Positions 7,292-16,154 of a DNA stretch of 64,000 bases are shown here, one piece after another. The stretch's first letter is position 1. Each line of letters opens with the position of its first letter. The stretch spans positions 558,001 through 622,000 of the forward strand of contig NZ_JAUHMF010000002.1 of assembly GCF_032334255.1 (NCBI RefSeq). Direction: 5' to 3'. Origin of the DNA: Thermanaerothrix solaris. GTDB lineage: Bacteria; Chloroflexota; Anaerolineae; Anaerolineales; Anaerolineaceae. The notes below the pieces were generated by a model. It was not told the origin of the DNA and searched no databases. It was given only the letters and a program-made list of their open reading frames with translations. Both the position numbers and the translations under genes were made by a program.

Positions 7292-8614
7292 ATGGCTTAC
7301 GATTATCCCCTTCCCCCGGCTCAAGGTGAACCCATCACCCGTATAGATGGGCGCTTTCACGTGCCCGACCGCCCGATTTTACCTTTCATCGAGGGCGATG
7401 GCTCGGGCCCGGAGATCTGGCGGGCGACGCGTGCCGTACTGGATGCAGCGGTTGAAGCCGCCTATGGTGGCCGCCGCCAGATCCAATGGTATGAGGTGTT
7501 TGCCGGCCAGAAAGCGTTTCAGCGCTTTGGGGTATGGCTGCCGGAAGAGACCCTGCGCGCGTTTGAGACTTATAAGGTCGGTGTGAAGGGCCCACTAGCG
7601 ACCCCCATCGGCGAGGGCGTGCGTTCGGTGACGGTGGCACTGCGGCGCACACTGGATCTCTATGTCTGCCAGCGTCCCGTGCGCTGGCTGCCCGGGGTGC
7701 CCTCACCGGTGCGCCACCCCGAGAAGGTCAATATGGTGGTCTTTCGTGAGAACACCGAAGACTTGTATGCAGAAATTGAATTCCCGGCCGAGAGCGAGAT
7801 CAACCGCGCCTTTCAAACCTGGTTACAGACACATTATCCTGAAGCCTATACCCGCCTGCTCTTCCCGGAAAGCACGGCGTTCAGCCTTAAGCCGATTTCG
7901 CGCCGCGGCACCGAGCGCTTGGTGCGTGCGGCGATCCGTTGGGCGCTGGCCAATGGTCGCCGCAGCGTCACCCTGGTGCACAAGGGCAACATCATGAAGA
8001 TGACCGAAGGGGCGTTTCGGAATTGGGGCTACGACCTGGCCGAACGTGAATTTGGTGATCGTGTTTACACCCAGCGCCAGTGGGAACGCACCCGCCTGGC
8101 CTACGATGAAGAAACCGCCAACCAAGAACGTCAGGCGGCGCTGGCGGCGGGTAAGTTGTGGGTGAAAGAGGTAATTACCGATGCTGCCTTTGAGATTGCG
8201 ATCACCCGCCCGCACGAGTTTGATGTACTGGCAACTCCTAACTTAAGCGGAGATTACCTCTCCGATGCTTTGGCGGCGCTGGTGGGTGGCTTGGGAATCG
8301 CCCCGGGTGCGAATTACAACGAAGAGACCGGCGTTGCGATCTTTGAAGCTACCCACGGTACAGCACCCACTTTGGCCGGAAAGGACCTGGTCAACCCGAC
8401 CTCGCTCATCCTTTCGGGTGAGATGCTGCTGCGTTATATTGGCTGGCACGAAGCAGCGGACCTGGTAATCGGTGCGTTGGAACGGGTGATCGCGGCGCGC
8501 CAGTTGACGCAGGATTTGTATCATCTGACCGAAGGCGCGACATTGCTGAAAACATCCGAATTTACGCGGGCGCTGGTAACGGCGATCCGAGAATCTCAAG
8601 AGCCAAAGGTGTGA
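7292..8614 (+). CDS. icd: Isocitrate dehydrogenase, bacterial homodimeric type
   Basis: A 440-residue enzyme oxidising isocitrate to 2-oxoglutarate. Typical blocks are IEGDGSGPEIW, FRENTEDLYAEIEF, NIMKMTEGAFRNWGY, NLSGDYLSDA and EATHGTAPTLAG. The coenzyme pocket is odd. The four residues that select NADP in E. coli (Lys344, Tyr345, Tyr391, Arg395) align here with Thr360, Leu361, Gln407 and His411, so NADP specificity should not be assumed. ATG 7292 was preferred over an upstream in-frame TTG because it sits at the predicted transcription start. Aconitase follows at 29 bases, and citrate synthase is 5 kb away. Confidence 0.95.
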   Translation: MAYDYPLPPAQGEPITRIDGRFHVPDRPILPFIEGDGSGPEIWRATRAVLDAAVEAAYGGRRQIQWYEVFAGQKAFQRFGVWLPEETLRAFETYKVGVKGPLATPIGEGVRSVTVALRRTLDLYVCQRPVRWLPGVPSPVRHPEKVNMVVFRENTEDLYAEIEFPAESEINRAFQTWLQTHYPEAYTRLLFPESTAFSLKPISRRGTERLVRAAIRWALANGRRSVTLVHKGNIMKMTEGAFRNWGYDLAEREFGDRVYTQRQWERTRLAYDEETANQERQAALAAGKLWVKEVITDAAFEIAITRPHEFDVLATPNLSGDYLSDALAALVGGLGIAPGANYNEETGVAIFEATHGTAPTLAGKDLVNPTSLILSGEMLLRYIGWHEAADLVIGALERVIAARQLTQDLYHLTEGATLLKTSEFTRALVTAIRESQEPKV

Positions 8615-8643
8615 GTCCTTCATGATTGTTGAGAGGTGAACGG

Positions 8644-11361
8644 ATGATGGCTTTACCTTCGTTAGCAACACTGACCGTGGGAGCACAGACCTATCACTAT
8701 TATCCTCTTACCGCCTTGCCCGGGCTCAGCCCGGAACGGTTGGCGCAGTTGCCCTTTGTCATGCGCGTCTTTCTAGAGGGCGTGACACGGCACGTGGCTC
8801 AGGGACGGGCAGAGCCCCAAGACCTGGTTCATCTCATTGCCTGGCAACCTCAGGCCGAGCAACGTCCCAGCATGCCGTTCTTCCCCGGCCGGGTGGTGAT
8901 GCAGGATTTTACCGGCGTACCGGTGCTGAACGATTTGGCCGGCATGCGCGCCGCCGTGGCACGGCTGGGTGGTGATCCTGCCAGTGTCAACCCGCGGGTG
9001 CCGGTGGATCTGGTCATTGACCATTCGGTGCAGGTGGACTACTACGGCTCGCCGGATGCTTTCCGTCTAAACGCTGAAAAAGAATTCGAGCGTAACCGTG
9101 AGCGCTACGAGTTCCTGCATTGGTGTCAGCGTGCCTTCAAGAACCTGCGTATCGTGCCCCCGGCCTCAGGTATTGTGCACCAGGTCAATCTGGAATACCT
9201 GGCGCGGGGTGTCCTAACCGCAGAAGGTCCCAATGGTCTACCCCTGGCCTATCCGGATACCCTGGTAGGTACCGATTCGCATACCACGATGATCAACGGC
9301 CTGGGCGTGGTCGGCTGGGGGGTGGGGGGCATTGAAGCCATTGCCGCCATGCTGGGCGAGCCGATTGAAATTGTGATCCCAGATGTGATCGGCTTCCGCT
9401 TAAGCGGCCACTTGCCGGAGGGTACGACCCCGACCGATTTGACCTTGACCATCATCCAGATGCTGCGGCAGTTTGGCGTGGTGGATAAAGTGGTTGAGTT
9501 CTTCGGTCCCGGCTTGGATCACCTGACGCTGGCCGACCGCGCGATGATTGCCAATATGGCACCTGAAAGCGGCGCGACCATGCTCTATTTCCCGGTGGAT
9601 ACGCAAACGTTGGACTATCTACGCTTCACCGGTCGTCCCGAGGACTTGGTGAACCTGGTAGAAGCGTACTATCAAGCCCAGCATCTTTTCCGCACGGCCG
9701 AAACGCCTACCCCTACCTACACGGCGGTGCTGGAACTGGACATGAGCCGGGTGCAACCCAGCCTGGCCGGACCGCGCCGTCCGCAGGATCGAGTGGCCCT
9801 GAGCGAAGTGCCAGCCAACTTCCGCCAGGCGCTGACGGCACCACGCACGGCAAACGGATTTGGCATACCCGAGGCGGAGCAAGAGACCGCGGTCACGGTG
9901 GCATTGGATGGGCAGACGGCAACCCTGCGCCATGGCTCGGTCGTGATCGCGGCCATCACGTCGTGCACCAACACGTCGAACCCCTTTGTCATGGTCGCCG
10001 CTGGCCTGCTGGCAAAAAAAGCGGTTGAACGTGGTTTACGCACACCGCCCTACGTCAAGACCAGCCTGGCGCCGGGGTCACGGGTAGTGATTGACTACCT
10101 GGCCGCAGCCGGTCTGCTCAAGCCATTAGAGGCGTTGGGCTTCCACCTGGTTGGCTTTGGCTGTACGACTTGCATTGGCAATGCGGGCCCCTTGCCTGAA
10201 CCGATTGTCAATGCCATCAAAGATAACAATCTGATAGCGGTGGCGGTGCTTTCGGGCAACCGCAATTTTGAGGGGCGCATCAGTCCGCACACCCGAGCCA
10301 ATTACCTGGCATCGCCACCGTTGGTGGTGGCCTATGCCCTGGCTGGCGAGATTGGGCGGGATCTCTCCCGCGAGCCGCTGGGGTACGATCCACAAGGCCG
10401 GCCGGTTTATCTGCGCGAGATTTGGCCTTCTAGCCAGGAAGTGTTTGAAACCATCCAACGAGCCATCCGGCCGGAGTTGTTTATCCGCGATTATGCCGAT
10501 TTGTACGCCGCCAACCCGCTGTGGAACGCCATTGAGAGTAAGGAAGAGGTGCTCTATGCCTGGGATGAGGGTTCAACCTACCTGCAACCCCCGCCGTTCT
10601 ACGATCCGCCGGAGACGGCGACCTGGGTGGCCGATATTCACGGCGCACGAGTGCTGGCTGTATTGGGCGATTCCGTGACAACCGATCACATTTCCCCGGC
10701 CGGCAGCATTCCGGTGCATACCCCCGCCGGGCAATACCTGATCCAACGGGGAGTGCCGCCTTCGGAGTTCAATTCATATGGCTCGCGGCGCGGCAACCAT
10801 GAGGTGATGGTGCGCGGCACGTTTGCCAACATCCGCCTGAAGAATCTGCTCGTGCCGGGGGTGGAAGGCGGGTTTACCCGTCACTTTCCCGACGGAGAGC
10901 AGATGACCATCTATGAGGCGGCCATGCGGTACCAGTCCGAGGGGGTGCCTCTACTCATCCTGGCGGGTAAGGAATACGGCACCGGCTCCAGCCGCGATTG
11001 GGCGGCCAAGGGCACGCGCCTGTTAGGAGTGCGTGCGGTGATTGCTGAATCCTTTGAGCGGATTCACCGCGCCAACCTGGCCGGCATGGGAGTGTTGCCA
11101 TTGCAGTTCTTGCCCGGGCAAAATGCCTCAAGCCTGGGTTTGAGCGGCGAGGAAACCTATGACCTGCTGGGGTTGGCCGAGAATCTGCATCCCGGTGGGC
11201 GGGTGCAGGTGCGGGCGCGCCGCGCCGATGGCAGCGAGGTGCACTTTGATGTCCTCTTGCGCTTGGATACTGCCAATGAGATCCGCTATTATCGTCAGGG
11301 TGGGTTGCTACCGGCAGTTTTGAACGCCCTGTTGGGACAGGAGGCGGCTGCTGGTGCATAG
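8644..11361 (+). CDS. acnA: Aconitate hydratase
   Basis: A 905-residue [4Fe-4S] aconitase of the AcnA/IRP length class, interconverting citrate and isocitrate. The three cluster cysteines are in TSCTNTSNP and FGCTTCIGNAG. The C-terminal swivel domain has the substrate loops NSYGSRRGNHEVM and GTGSSRDWAAKG. ATG 8644 is set by GAGG seven bases upstream; an upstream in-frame TTG lacks such a site. It follows icd closely and is probably cotranscribed, forming a citrate-to-2-oxoglutarate unit. Confidence 0.96.
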   Translation: MMALPSLATLTVGAQTYHYYPLTALPGLSPERLAQLPFVMRVFLEGVTRHVAQGRAEPQDLVHLIAWQPQAEQRPSMPFFPGRVVMQDFTGVPVLNDLAGMRAAVARLGGDPASVNPRVPVDLVIDHSVQVDYYGSPDAFRLNAEKEFERNRERYEFLHWCQRAFKNLRIVPPASGIVHQVNLEYLARGVLTAEGPNGLPLAYPDTLVGTDSHTTMINGLGVVGWGVGGIEAIAAMLGEPIEIVIPDVIGFRLSGHLPEGTTPTDLTLTIIQMLRQFGVVDKVVEFFGPGLDHLTLADRAMIANMAPESGATMLYFPVDTQTLDYLRFTGRPEDLVNLVEAYYQAQHLFRTAETPTPTYTAVLELDMSRVQPSLAGPRRPQDRVALSEVPANFRQALTAPRTANGFGIPEAEQETAVTVALDGQTATLRHGSVVIAAITSCTNTSNPFVMVAAGLLAKKAVERGLRTPPYVKTSLAPGSRVVIDYLAAAGLLKPLEALGFHLVGFGCTTCIGNAGPLPEPIVNAIKDNNLIAVAVLSGNRNFEGRISPHTRANYLASPPLVVAYALAGEIGRDLSREPLGYDPQGRPVYLREIWPSSQEVFETIQRAIRPELFIRDYADLYAANPLWNAIESKEEVLYAWDEGSTYLQPPPFYDPPETATWVADIHGARVLAVLGDSVTTDHISPAGSIPVHTPAGQYLIQRGVPPSEFNSYGSRRGNHEVMVRGTFANIRLKNLLVPGVEGGFTRHFPDGEQMTIYEAAMRYQSEGVPLLILAGKEYGTGSSRDWAAKGTRLLGVRAVIAESFERIHRANLAGMGVLPLQFLPGQNASSLGLSGEETYDLLGLAENLHPGGRVQVRARRADGSEVHFDVLLRLDTANEIRYYRQGGLLPAVLNALLGQEAAAGA

Positions 11362-11444
11362 GGCCTCAATCCGCGTAAGTTATGTTAAAATCCAACGGCG
11401 CAGATCGTGTCTGCGCCGTTGATTTTGCCACTGAGGGGTTGACG

Positions 11445-11864
11445 ATGAAAAGTTATCGCAAGGAATTATGGTTCAATGTGCCTTCACGGCGGGCTTTCAT
11501 CAACATCACGCCACAGGTGGAAGCCTGCGTGCGCGAGAGCGGGATCAAAGAGGGATTAGTCCTGGTGAACGCCATGCACATTACGGCCTCGGTGTTCATC
11601 AACGATGATGAGCCCGGCCTGCACCAGGATTTTGAGCGTTGGCTGGAACACCTTGCTCCACATGAGCCGATTTCCCAGTATCGCCATAATGACACCGGTG
11701 AGGATAATGCCGATGCCCATCTCAAGCGCCAGGTGATGGGACGCGAGGTGGTGGTGGCGATTACCAATGGTAAATTGGATTTCGGGCCCTGGGAGCAGAT
11801 TTTCTACGGCGAATTCGATGGCCGCCGCCCGAAGCGGGTGCTGGTCAAGATTATCGGGGAGTAA
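11445..11864 (+). CDS. YjbQ/UPF0047 family protein
   Basis: A 139-residue single-domain protein of the secondary thiamine-phosphate synthase enzyme family (YjbQ). The conserved core shows NAMHITASVFINDDEPG and a histidine-rich middle, YRHNDTGEDNADAHLKRQ, that may bind metal or phosphate. Some members have weak thiamine-phosphate synthase activity, but the physiological role is unsettled. ATG 11445 gives the normal family length and has GAGGGG upstream. It ends 8 bases before the DNA methyltransferase gene; nothing links them functionally. Confidence 0.88.
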   Translation: MKSYRKELWFNVPSRRAFINITPQVEACVRESGIKEGLVLVNAMHITASVFINDDEPGLHQDFERWLEHLAPHEPISQYRHNDTGEDNADAHLKRQVMGREVVVAITNGKLDFGPWEQIFYGEFDGRRPKRVLVKIIGE

Positions 11865-11872
11865 GGATCGGA

Positions 11873-12745
11873 ATGACGGCTGATGCAGCGCCGCGCGGTT
11901 GGGTGTATTTTGGGGATAACCTGCCGATATTGCAGTCCTTACCCGCCGAATCGGTAGATCTCATTTACATTGATCCCCCTTTCAACACCGGGCGGGTACA
12001 GGCACGCCCGCGCCTGCGCACTATTCAAGCGGAGAGCGGTGACCGGGTAGGGTTCGGGGGGCGGCGCTACCTGACGGTTAAACTGGGTCACCAGGCTTAT
12101 GCCGATATCTTCGATGACTACCTGGCTTTTCTGGAGCCGCGCCTGCGCGAAGCGTATCGCCTGCTCAAACCGCACGGCAGCCTGTACTTTCACATTGACT
12201 ACCGCGAGGTGCACTACTGTAAAGTTTTGCTGGACAGCATCTTCGGGCGGGAATGCTTTCTCAATGAAATCATCTGGGCTTACGATTACGGCGCTCGGAC
12301 GCGGCGCAAATGGCCACCCAAGCACGATAACATCCTTTTTTATGCCAAAGATCCCAGGCACTATACCTTCAACTACGAGGCGGTGGAGCGCATTCCGTAT
12401 ATGGCGCCGGGGTTGGTGGGGCCGCAGAAGGCGGCGCGTGGCAAGTTTCCCACCGATACCTGGTGGCATACCATCGTGCCGACCAACGGCCGTGAACGCA
12501 CCGGTTATCCCACTCAGAAGCCGTTGGGCATCCTGCGGCGTATCCTTCAGGCCTCATCGAACCCGGGCGACCTGGTGCTGGATTTCTTCGCCGGTAGCGG
12601 CACCACCGGTGCGGCGTGTCTGGAATTGGGGCGGCGCTTTATCTTAATAGATAACAATCCCCAAGCCCTGGCGGTGATGCGGCAGCGCTTTGCCGGCCTG
12701 GAGGGAATTGTGTGGGTTGTCCCGGAGTTGCCGGAAACCCCTTGA
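11873..12745 (+). CDS. DNA methyltransferase, beta-type (N6-adenine or N4-cytosine)
   Basis: A 290-residue SAM-dependent DNA amino-methyltransferase. The catalytic motif DPPF (residues 34-37, in IYIDPPFNTG) comes first and the SAM-binding FAGSGTTGAA motif comes near residue 240, the order of the beta class. YPTQKP before the FAGSG block is also typical. No restriction endonuclease or specificity gene is adjacent, so it looks like an orphan methylase with a regulatory, repair or protective role. The recognition sequence cannot be predicted. It starts 8 bases after YjbQ and is followed 12 bases later by a phosphorylase gene. Confidence 0.9.
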   Translation: MTADAAPRGWVYFGDNLPILQSLPAESVDLIYIDPPFNTGRVQARPRLRTIQAESGDRVGFGGRRYLTVKLGHQAYADIFDDYLAFLEPRLREAYRLLKPHGSLYFHIDYREVHYCKVLLDSIFGRECFLNEIIWAYDYGARTRRKWPPKHDNILFYAKDPRHYTFNYEAVERIPYMAPGLVGPQKAARGKFPTDTWWHTIVPTNGRERTGYPTQKPLGILRRILQASSNPGDLVLDFFAGSGTTGAACLELGRRFILIDNNPQALAVMRQRFAGLEGIVWVVPELPETP

Positions 12746-12757
12746 AGGAGGAATGGC

Positions 12758-13534
12758 ATGTCAGAAAGCCCCACTTCCTGGCCGATTTTAGAGTATGATC
12801 CCGATCCGCGCGCCATTTTAGAACCTCAACCCCCTTTGCCCGCAGCGCCGGTTCCGAAGCGGGCGGTGTTGTGCTTTTTCCAAGAGGTATTGGAGGGGCT
12901 ACGCGCGCGGGGGCGGTTGCGCGTCATCGGTCAATTGAAATCCGAGATCGGCCCAAACCCCCTCTACCTGCTCGAAGAGGAAGAGAACGAACCGGTGTTA
13001 GTGCTTCACCCGGGGGTTGGAGCTCCGCTGGCAGCGGGCTTTCTGGAAGAGATCCTTGCTCTGGGCGTGCGCAAGGTGATGGCGTGTGGGGGCTGTGGTG
13101 CGCTCACCCCGAAGATCACCGCCGGGCACGTGATCGTCGTGACAGCAGCGGTGCGGGATGAAGGCACATCGTATCACTATTTACCCCCTGCGCGCGAAGT
13201 GATAGCCGATCCGCAGGCGGTGGCGGCGCTGGTTGCAGCGCTGGAATACCACAAGGTACCCTATCGCCTGGGTAAAACCTGGACAACCGATGGGTTGTAT
13301 CGGGAGACGGTGGCACGGCGGGCGCGGCGGGTGGATGAGGGTTGTGTGGTGGTCGAGATGGAAGCAGCGGCGTTGATGGCCGTGGCCCGCTTCCGCGGGG
13401 TCCCTTTGGGGCAGGTGCTCTATGGGGGTGATCTGGTTATCCCGGAGGGCTGGGATGAACGCGAATGGTACCGGCGCGGTAGCGATCGTGAACGGCTGTT
13501 CTGGTTGACGGTCGAGGCAGTGCGCCGCCTTTAA
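12758..13534 (+). CDS. Nucleoside phosphorylase (PNP/UDP family)
   Basis: A 258-residue purine or uridine phosphorylase of the trimeric/hexameric PNP_UDP_1 fold. Visible are the phosphate-binding loop ACGGCGALTPKITAGH, the base-site region VRDEGTSYHYL and the ribose-binding VVEMEAAALMAVA, which carries the conserved Met-Glu pair. It cleaves a nucleoside with phosphate to base and ribose 1-phosphate in the cytoplasm; the preferred base is not clear. AAGGAGG precedes the ATG. It is the last gene of the plus-strand run and is followed by hairpins between convergent genes. Confidence 0.88.
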   Translation: MSESPTSWPILEYDPDPRAILEPQPPLPAAPVPKRAVLCFFQEVLEGLRARGRLRVIGQLKSEIGPNPLYLLEEEENEPVLVLHPGVGAPLAAGFLEEILALGVRKVMACGGCGALTPKITAGHVIVVTAAVRDEGTSYHYLPPAREVIADPQAVAALVAALEYHKVPYRLGKTWTTDGLYRETVARRARRVDEGCVVVEMEAAALMAVARFRGVPLGQVLYGGDLVIPEGWDEREWYRRGSDRERLFWLTVEAVRRL

Positions 13535-13541
13535 AAGGCAA

Positions 13542-13560
13542 ACCGCCCAGGGTGGGCGGT
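13542..13560 (+). terminator. Hairpin downstream of the phosphorylase gene
   Basis: An 8-bp inverted repeat ACCGCCCA/TGGGCGGT with a 3-base loop starts 7 bases after the stop codon. No T-run follows, so termination strength is uncertain. Confidence 0.5.
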
Positions 13561-13572
13561 CTGCCGGGGGGC

Positions 13573-13618
13573 GGGCTGCGGCTCCCTTAAACGATCATGA
13601 GGAGGGATGCCGCAGCCC
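13573..13618. terminator. Long inverted repeat between convergent genes
   Basis: A perfect 10-bp inverted repeat GGGCTGCGGC/GCCGCAGCCC flanks a 26-base interior that adds TCCC/GGGA pairs. It sits in the middle of the 230-base gap between two convergent genes and probably helps end transcription from both sides. Confidence 0.45.
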
Positions 13619-13680
13619 TAGGTTGACGACTACTGTCCATTGCTCGACATCACCTCCTCTCGTTTGGGATGGCATTTCCG

Positions 13681-13702
13681 AATGCAGGGCGGGCCCTGCA
13701 TT
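13681..13702. terminator. Perfect palindrome downstream of the DUF3048 gene
   Basis: AATGCAGGGC and GCCCTGCATT are separated by two bases, about 65 bases beyond the minus-strand stop codon. It is a very stable hairpin on either strand. There is no T-run, so it may act as an RNA 3' stabiliser or a protein site instead. Confidence 0.45.
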
Positions 13703-13765
13703 AAGGTCAGTATCCCATAAAAACAGGGGGCTGTCAAGCCGTTGGCGGCCGGGGCTTATACAGGG

Positions 13766-14986
13766 TTACCAGTCGCGGCCAAAGGTAAAGCGCCAGGTAG
13801 CCCCTTCGTTCTGGACGCGGGTGGTCAGCCCCATCACCTCAAACCAGGTCTGGCCGGGCTTAAAGGGCACCGGTTGGCCGGCATCGTCCACCAGGGTTAG
13901 CACATCCTCTTCACGCAGGCGCTGCCAGTTGACTTTGTAGATTTGCCCATCCCGCACCAGGTAGGCAGTGCCGGTGCCGAGAAGTTTGAAGTCCAGTACC
14001 TCAACCTCTGGGCGGGGATCCACCTCTTCGTAACGCACGAAGAGGATAACCACGTTGTCGGCCTGGATGGGCTGGTTGGTCAGTGCATCGGTCAATAGTT
14101 CATAGACCTCATTGCGCTGATCCACGTCGTTTTCTTTATCCACATAGCGCTGGTAACGCCCGCTGGTGGGGTCGTAATCCCAGCGGTTGTAGATGGCGCC
14201 GGAAAAGCGGGCAAAGATGCGCTCGGCAGGCTGGCCGCCGGCCGGTGGGGTGAGGTTGAAGGCCATGCCGTCTAAATTGGGGCGGGAATTATCAATCCCG
14301 CGCTTTGTCAGCAGGGCTTGCAGGGCTTGGGTGTTGGCGGCCAGGTAATTGCGCCCGTTAGGGTCAAAACGGCACAGTGCAGGGCAAGTATCGCTGCCTT
14401 CCAGGATTAAACGGTCACCGAACTCCGAATTGGCCAGGCGGCGGAAGACGGGTTCGTAGGCGCTACCAAAGACGAAAATTGCCTTGTACATGCGGATGAG
14501 GTTGATATCCGGGTAGCGCGCCGAACGGATGGGCATCACGCGCTCGGCATCCTGGCCATAAAAAAGCGCGGCGTAGCGGGTGGAGCCGTACTCGGTGTAC
14601 AGTTCATAGACAATATCGGCGCGCGAGAGGCCGGATTGAGGGCGGTCACTGCGCGGCAGGTTTTGCACCTTGATCAGGATGGGACGGCGATTGAGCAAAG
14701 CCGGATCGCTCGCCGGTAATCCGGTGAGGGGGTTGATGTCGGCCGGGAAGTTAGTCGGTCCATACCCTTCGGGCGGGTAGGGCAGGGTGGCTGTGGCCGC
14801 CGGTGTAGGGCTGGCCGCCGGTGTGGCTGTCGCGGCGGGACGTGGGGTTTGGGTTGGGCCGGGCAGAAAGGGGGTGAGAGAAGCGGTTGGAGTGACCTGG
14901 GGGGCAGGGTTACCGCAGGCAGCGAGTAAAAGCGCGCTCAGCGTCAGCGTAGTCAATATCATAAGCCAATGGGATTTAGCCGTCAT
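13766..14986 (-). CDS. DUF3048 (YerB-like) lipoprotein
   Basis: A 406-residue lipoprotein. The signal peptide ends with LLAAC (Cys24), followed by a Pro/Thr/Ala linker to about residue 75. The two-part DUF3048 domain follows: NPLTGLPASDP, RPQSGLSRADIVYE and RSARYPD in the first half, and QTWFEVM near the end. B. subtilis YerB is the family reference and its function is unknown. The protein should sit on the outer face of the cytoplasmic membrane. It lies downstream of the SipW-type operon on the same strand but has its own promoter after a hairpin terminator, so cotranscription is doubtful. Confidence 0.9.
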   Translation of the reverse strand: MTAKSHWLMILTTLTLSALLLAACGNPAPQVTPTASLTPFLPGPTQTPRPAATATPAASPTPAATATLPYPPEGYGPTNFPADINPLTGLPASDPALLNRRPILIKVQNLPRSDRPQSGLSRADIVYELYTEYGSTRYAALFYGQDAERVMPIRSARYPDINLIRMYKAIFVFGSAYEPVFRRLANSEFGDRLILEGSDTCPALCRFDPNGRNYLAANTQALQALLTKRGIDNSRPNLDGMAFNLTPPAGGQPAERIFARFSGAIYNRWDYDPTSGRYQRYVDKENDVDQRNEVYELLTDALTNQPIQADNVVILFVRYEEVDPRPEVEVLDFKLLGTGTAYLVRDGQIYKVNWQRLREEDVLTLVDDAGQPVPFKPGQTWFEVMGLTTRVQNEGATWRFTFGRDW

Positions 14987-15039
14987 GGAACAACCAACCT
15001 CCGGCGCGAGTTACGAGTGGGGAATCCAACGTTGCCTGT

Positions 15040-15068
15040 ATGGTAACGCTGAGGGCGGTCTTTGGCAA
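15040..15068 (-). promoter_or_regulatory. Promoter of the DUF3048 lipoprotein gene
   Basis: On the minus strand, TTGCCA (15063-15068) and TACCAT (15040-15045) are separated by 17 bases and lie about 55 bases before the ATG. Both boxes are moderate matches. Confidence 0.5.
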
Positions 15069-15081
15069 GGGGAAACACAAG

Positions 15082-15107
15082 CCCTGCGGGCAAAGTCGCC
15101 CGCAGGG
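15082..15107 (-). terminator. Terminator of the SipW-type operon
   Basis: A perfect 10-bp stem CCCTGCGGGC/GCCCGCAGGG with a 6-base loop lies about 50 bases after the last gene of the operon. On the minus strand it is followed by CTTGTGTTT, a weak T-rich tail. Confidence 0.6.
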
Positions 15108-15155
15108 GTGAGCGGGGCGCCGCAGCGGCTGCGGCGTCTGGCGGGAGCAGCAGGG

Positions 15156-16154
15156 CTAACTTCCACCAGGTGAAGGTGGTGGGGGATTTGAGGGTGGTTC
15201 AGGAGTGGGGGTTGGTGGTTCTGGCGTTGGAGTTGGGGGCTCAGGCGTCGCCGTGGGCTCAGGGGTATCCGTGGGGATTGGGGACGGCGTGGGGGTTGCG
15301 GTGGGCGGCGGAGGCAGGGTGGCTGTTTCAGTGGGAGGGATGGGAGTATCGGTTGGCGCAAGGGTGGGCGTGGGGGTCAAGGTAAAGGTAGTAGTGGCGG
15401 TCAGGCTGGGCGTAAGGGAGGGCTGCCAGCCGCGTGGCAGAGGGATAATCGTGCCGCCATCGTCACCCGGATTGGGTTGGGTGGGTCCGGGAATGGTCTT
15501 GCCCATGGCAGGGGGTTCAAAATCGGTGCGGGTGGTGAAGCCGAAGGGACAGGGTTCCGGCCCGGCGCAGTGGTTACCTCCCGGTAGCCAGCCGGAATGG
15601 TTAAGGATGGTAACCGTAGCCGTATTGCGGTAGGCGGTTTCCGCCAACCAGGGGACGGCCAGTTCATAGTCATAGCAACGCGTTTCACCCGGCGCGAGTT
15701 GCTCGGCGGGCGTCAACTCCAAACGTGCGTTGACCGACGGCTGCCACTCTTGCTGCTTGGGCTTGATCTCTACCTGGTCCACAATCCGCAGCCCTTCGGT
15801 GGGGCGTTCACCGCCATTGGTTACGCAAATCTGCCCAAAGACAATGAACGTCTCAGCTGGCAAGCCCTCGGACCAGCGCGTTTCGGCGGTCTTGAAACCG
15901 CTAATGGTGGTACCGGACTGGCCGCCAGGGGTGGCGGTCAGGGTGGGGGTTGCGGTGGGGGTCTCGGTAAAGATCCACTGACCGGTGTTGACTTCTCCAG
16001 AGACGGTCAGCACCTCCGCCCACAAGGTTTGACCGACCGGCATAAAGAGGGTCAACAGCCAGAGGCTGAGTACGCCCAGTGCCAGGCTCCACAGCGGTGG
16101 TTGGAAAGTCAGGCGCGGGCGAGGAATACGGCGTAATAACGTCAGAAGAGCCAT
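15156..16154 (-). CDS. Secreted Pro/Thr-rich protein with SipW-type export motif
   Basis: A 332-residue exported protein. A basic N-terminus and hydrophobic segment (about residues 22-45) run into LWAEVLTVSGEVNTG, the same motif as in the two proteins encoded upstream, so it is a likely client of the adjacent signal peptidase. A globular region (about 75-200) has several cysteines and a repeat-like pattern of acidic and aromatic residues. The last 110 residues are almost only Pro, Thr, Ser, Ala and Glu, with tandem PTPEPPTP units, like a wall-spanning or glycosylated stalk. ATG 16154 overlaps the signal peptidase stop by 13 bases, indicating translational coupling. Function unknown. Confidence 0.75.
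   Translation of the reverse strand: MALLTLLRRIPRPRLTFQPPLWSLALGVLSLWLLTLFMPVGQTLWAEVLTVSGEVNTGQWIFTETPTATPTLTATPGGQSGTTISGFKTAETRWSEGLPAETFIVFGQICVTNGGERPTEGLRIVDQVEIKPKQQEWQPSVNARLELTPAEQLAPGETRCYDYELAVPWLAETAYRNTATVTILNHSGWLPGGNHCAGPEPCPFGFTTRTDFEPPAMGKTIPGPTQPNPGDDGGTIIPLPRGWQPSLTPSLTATTTFTLTPTPTLAPTDTPIPPTETATLPPPPTATPTPSPIPTDTPEPTATPEPPTPTPEPPTPTPEPPSNPPPPSPGGS

Noticed and set aside
13573..13618. Possible tRNA or small RNA gene
   Set aside because: The long inverted repeat has no cloverleaf, anticodon arm or promoter; it is best read as a terminator-like hairpin.
15160..15400. CRISPR or tandem-repeat array
   Set aside because: The repetition is simple Pro/Thr codon repetition in the tail of a coding gene, with no spacers.
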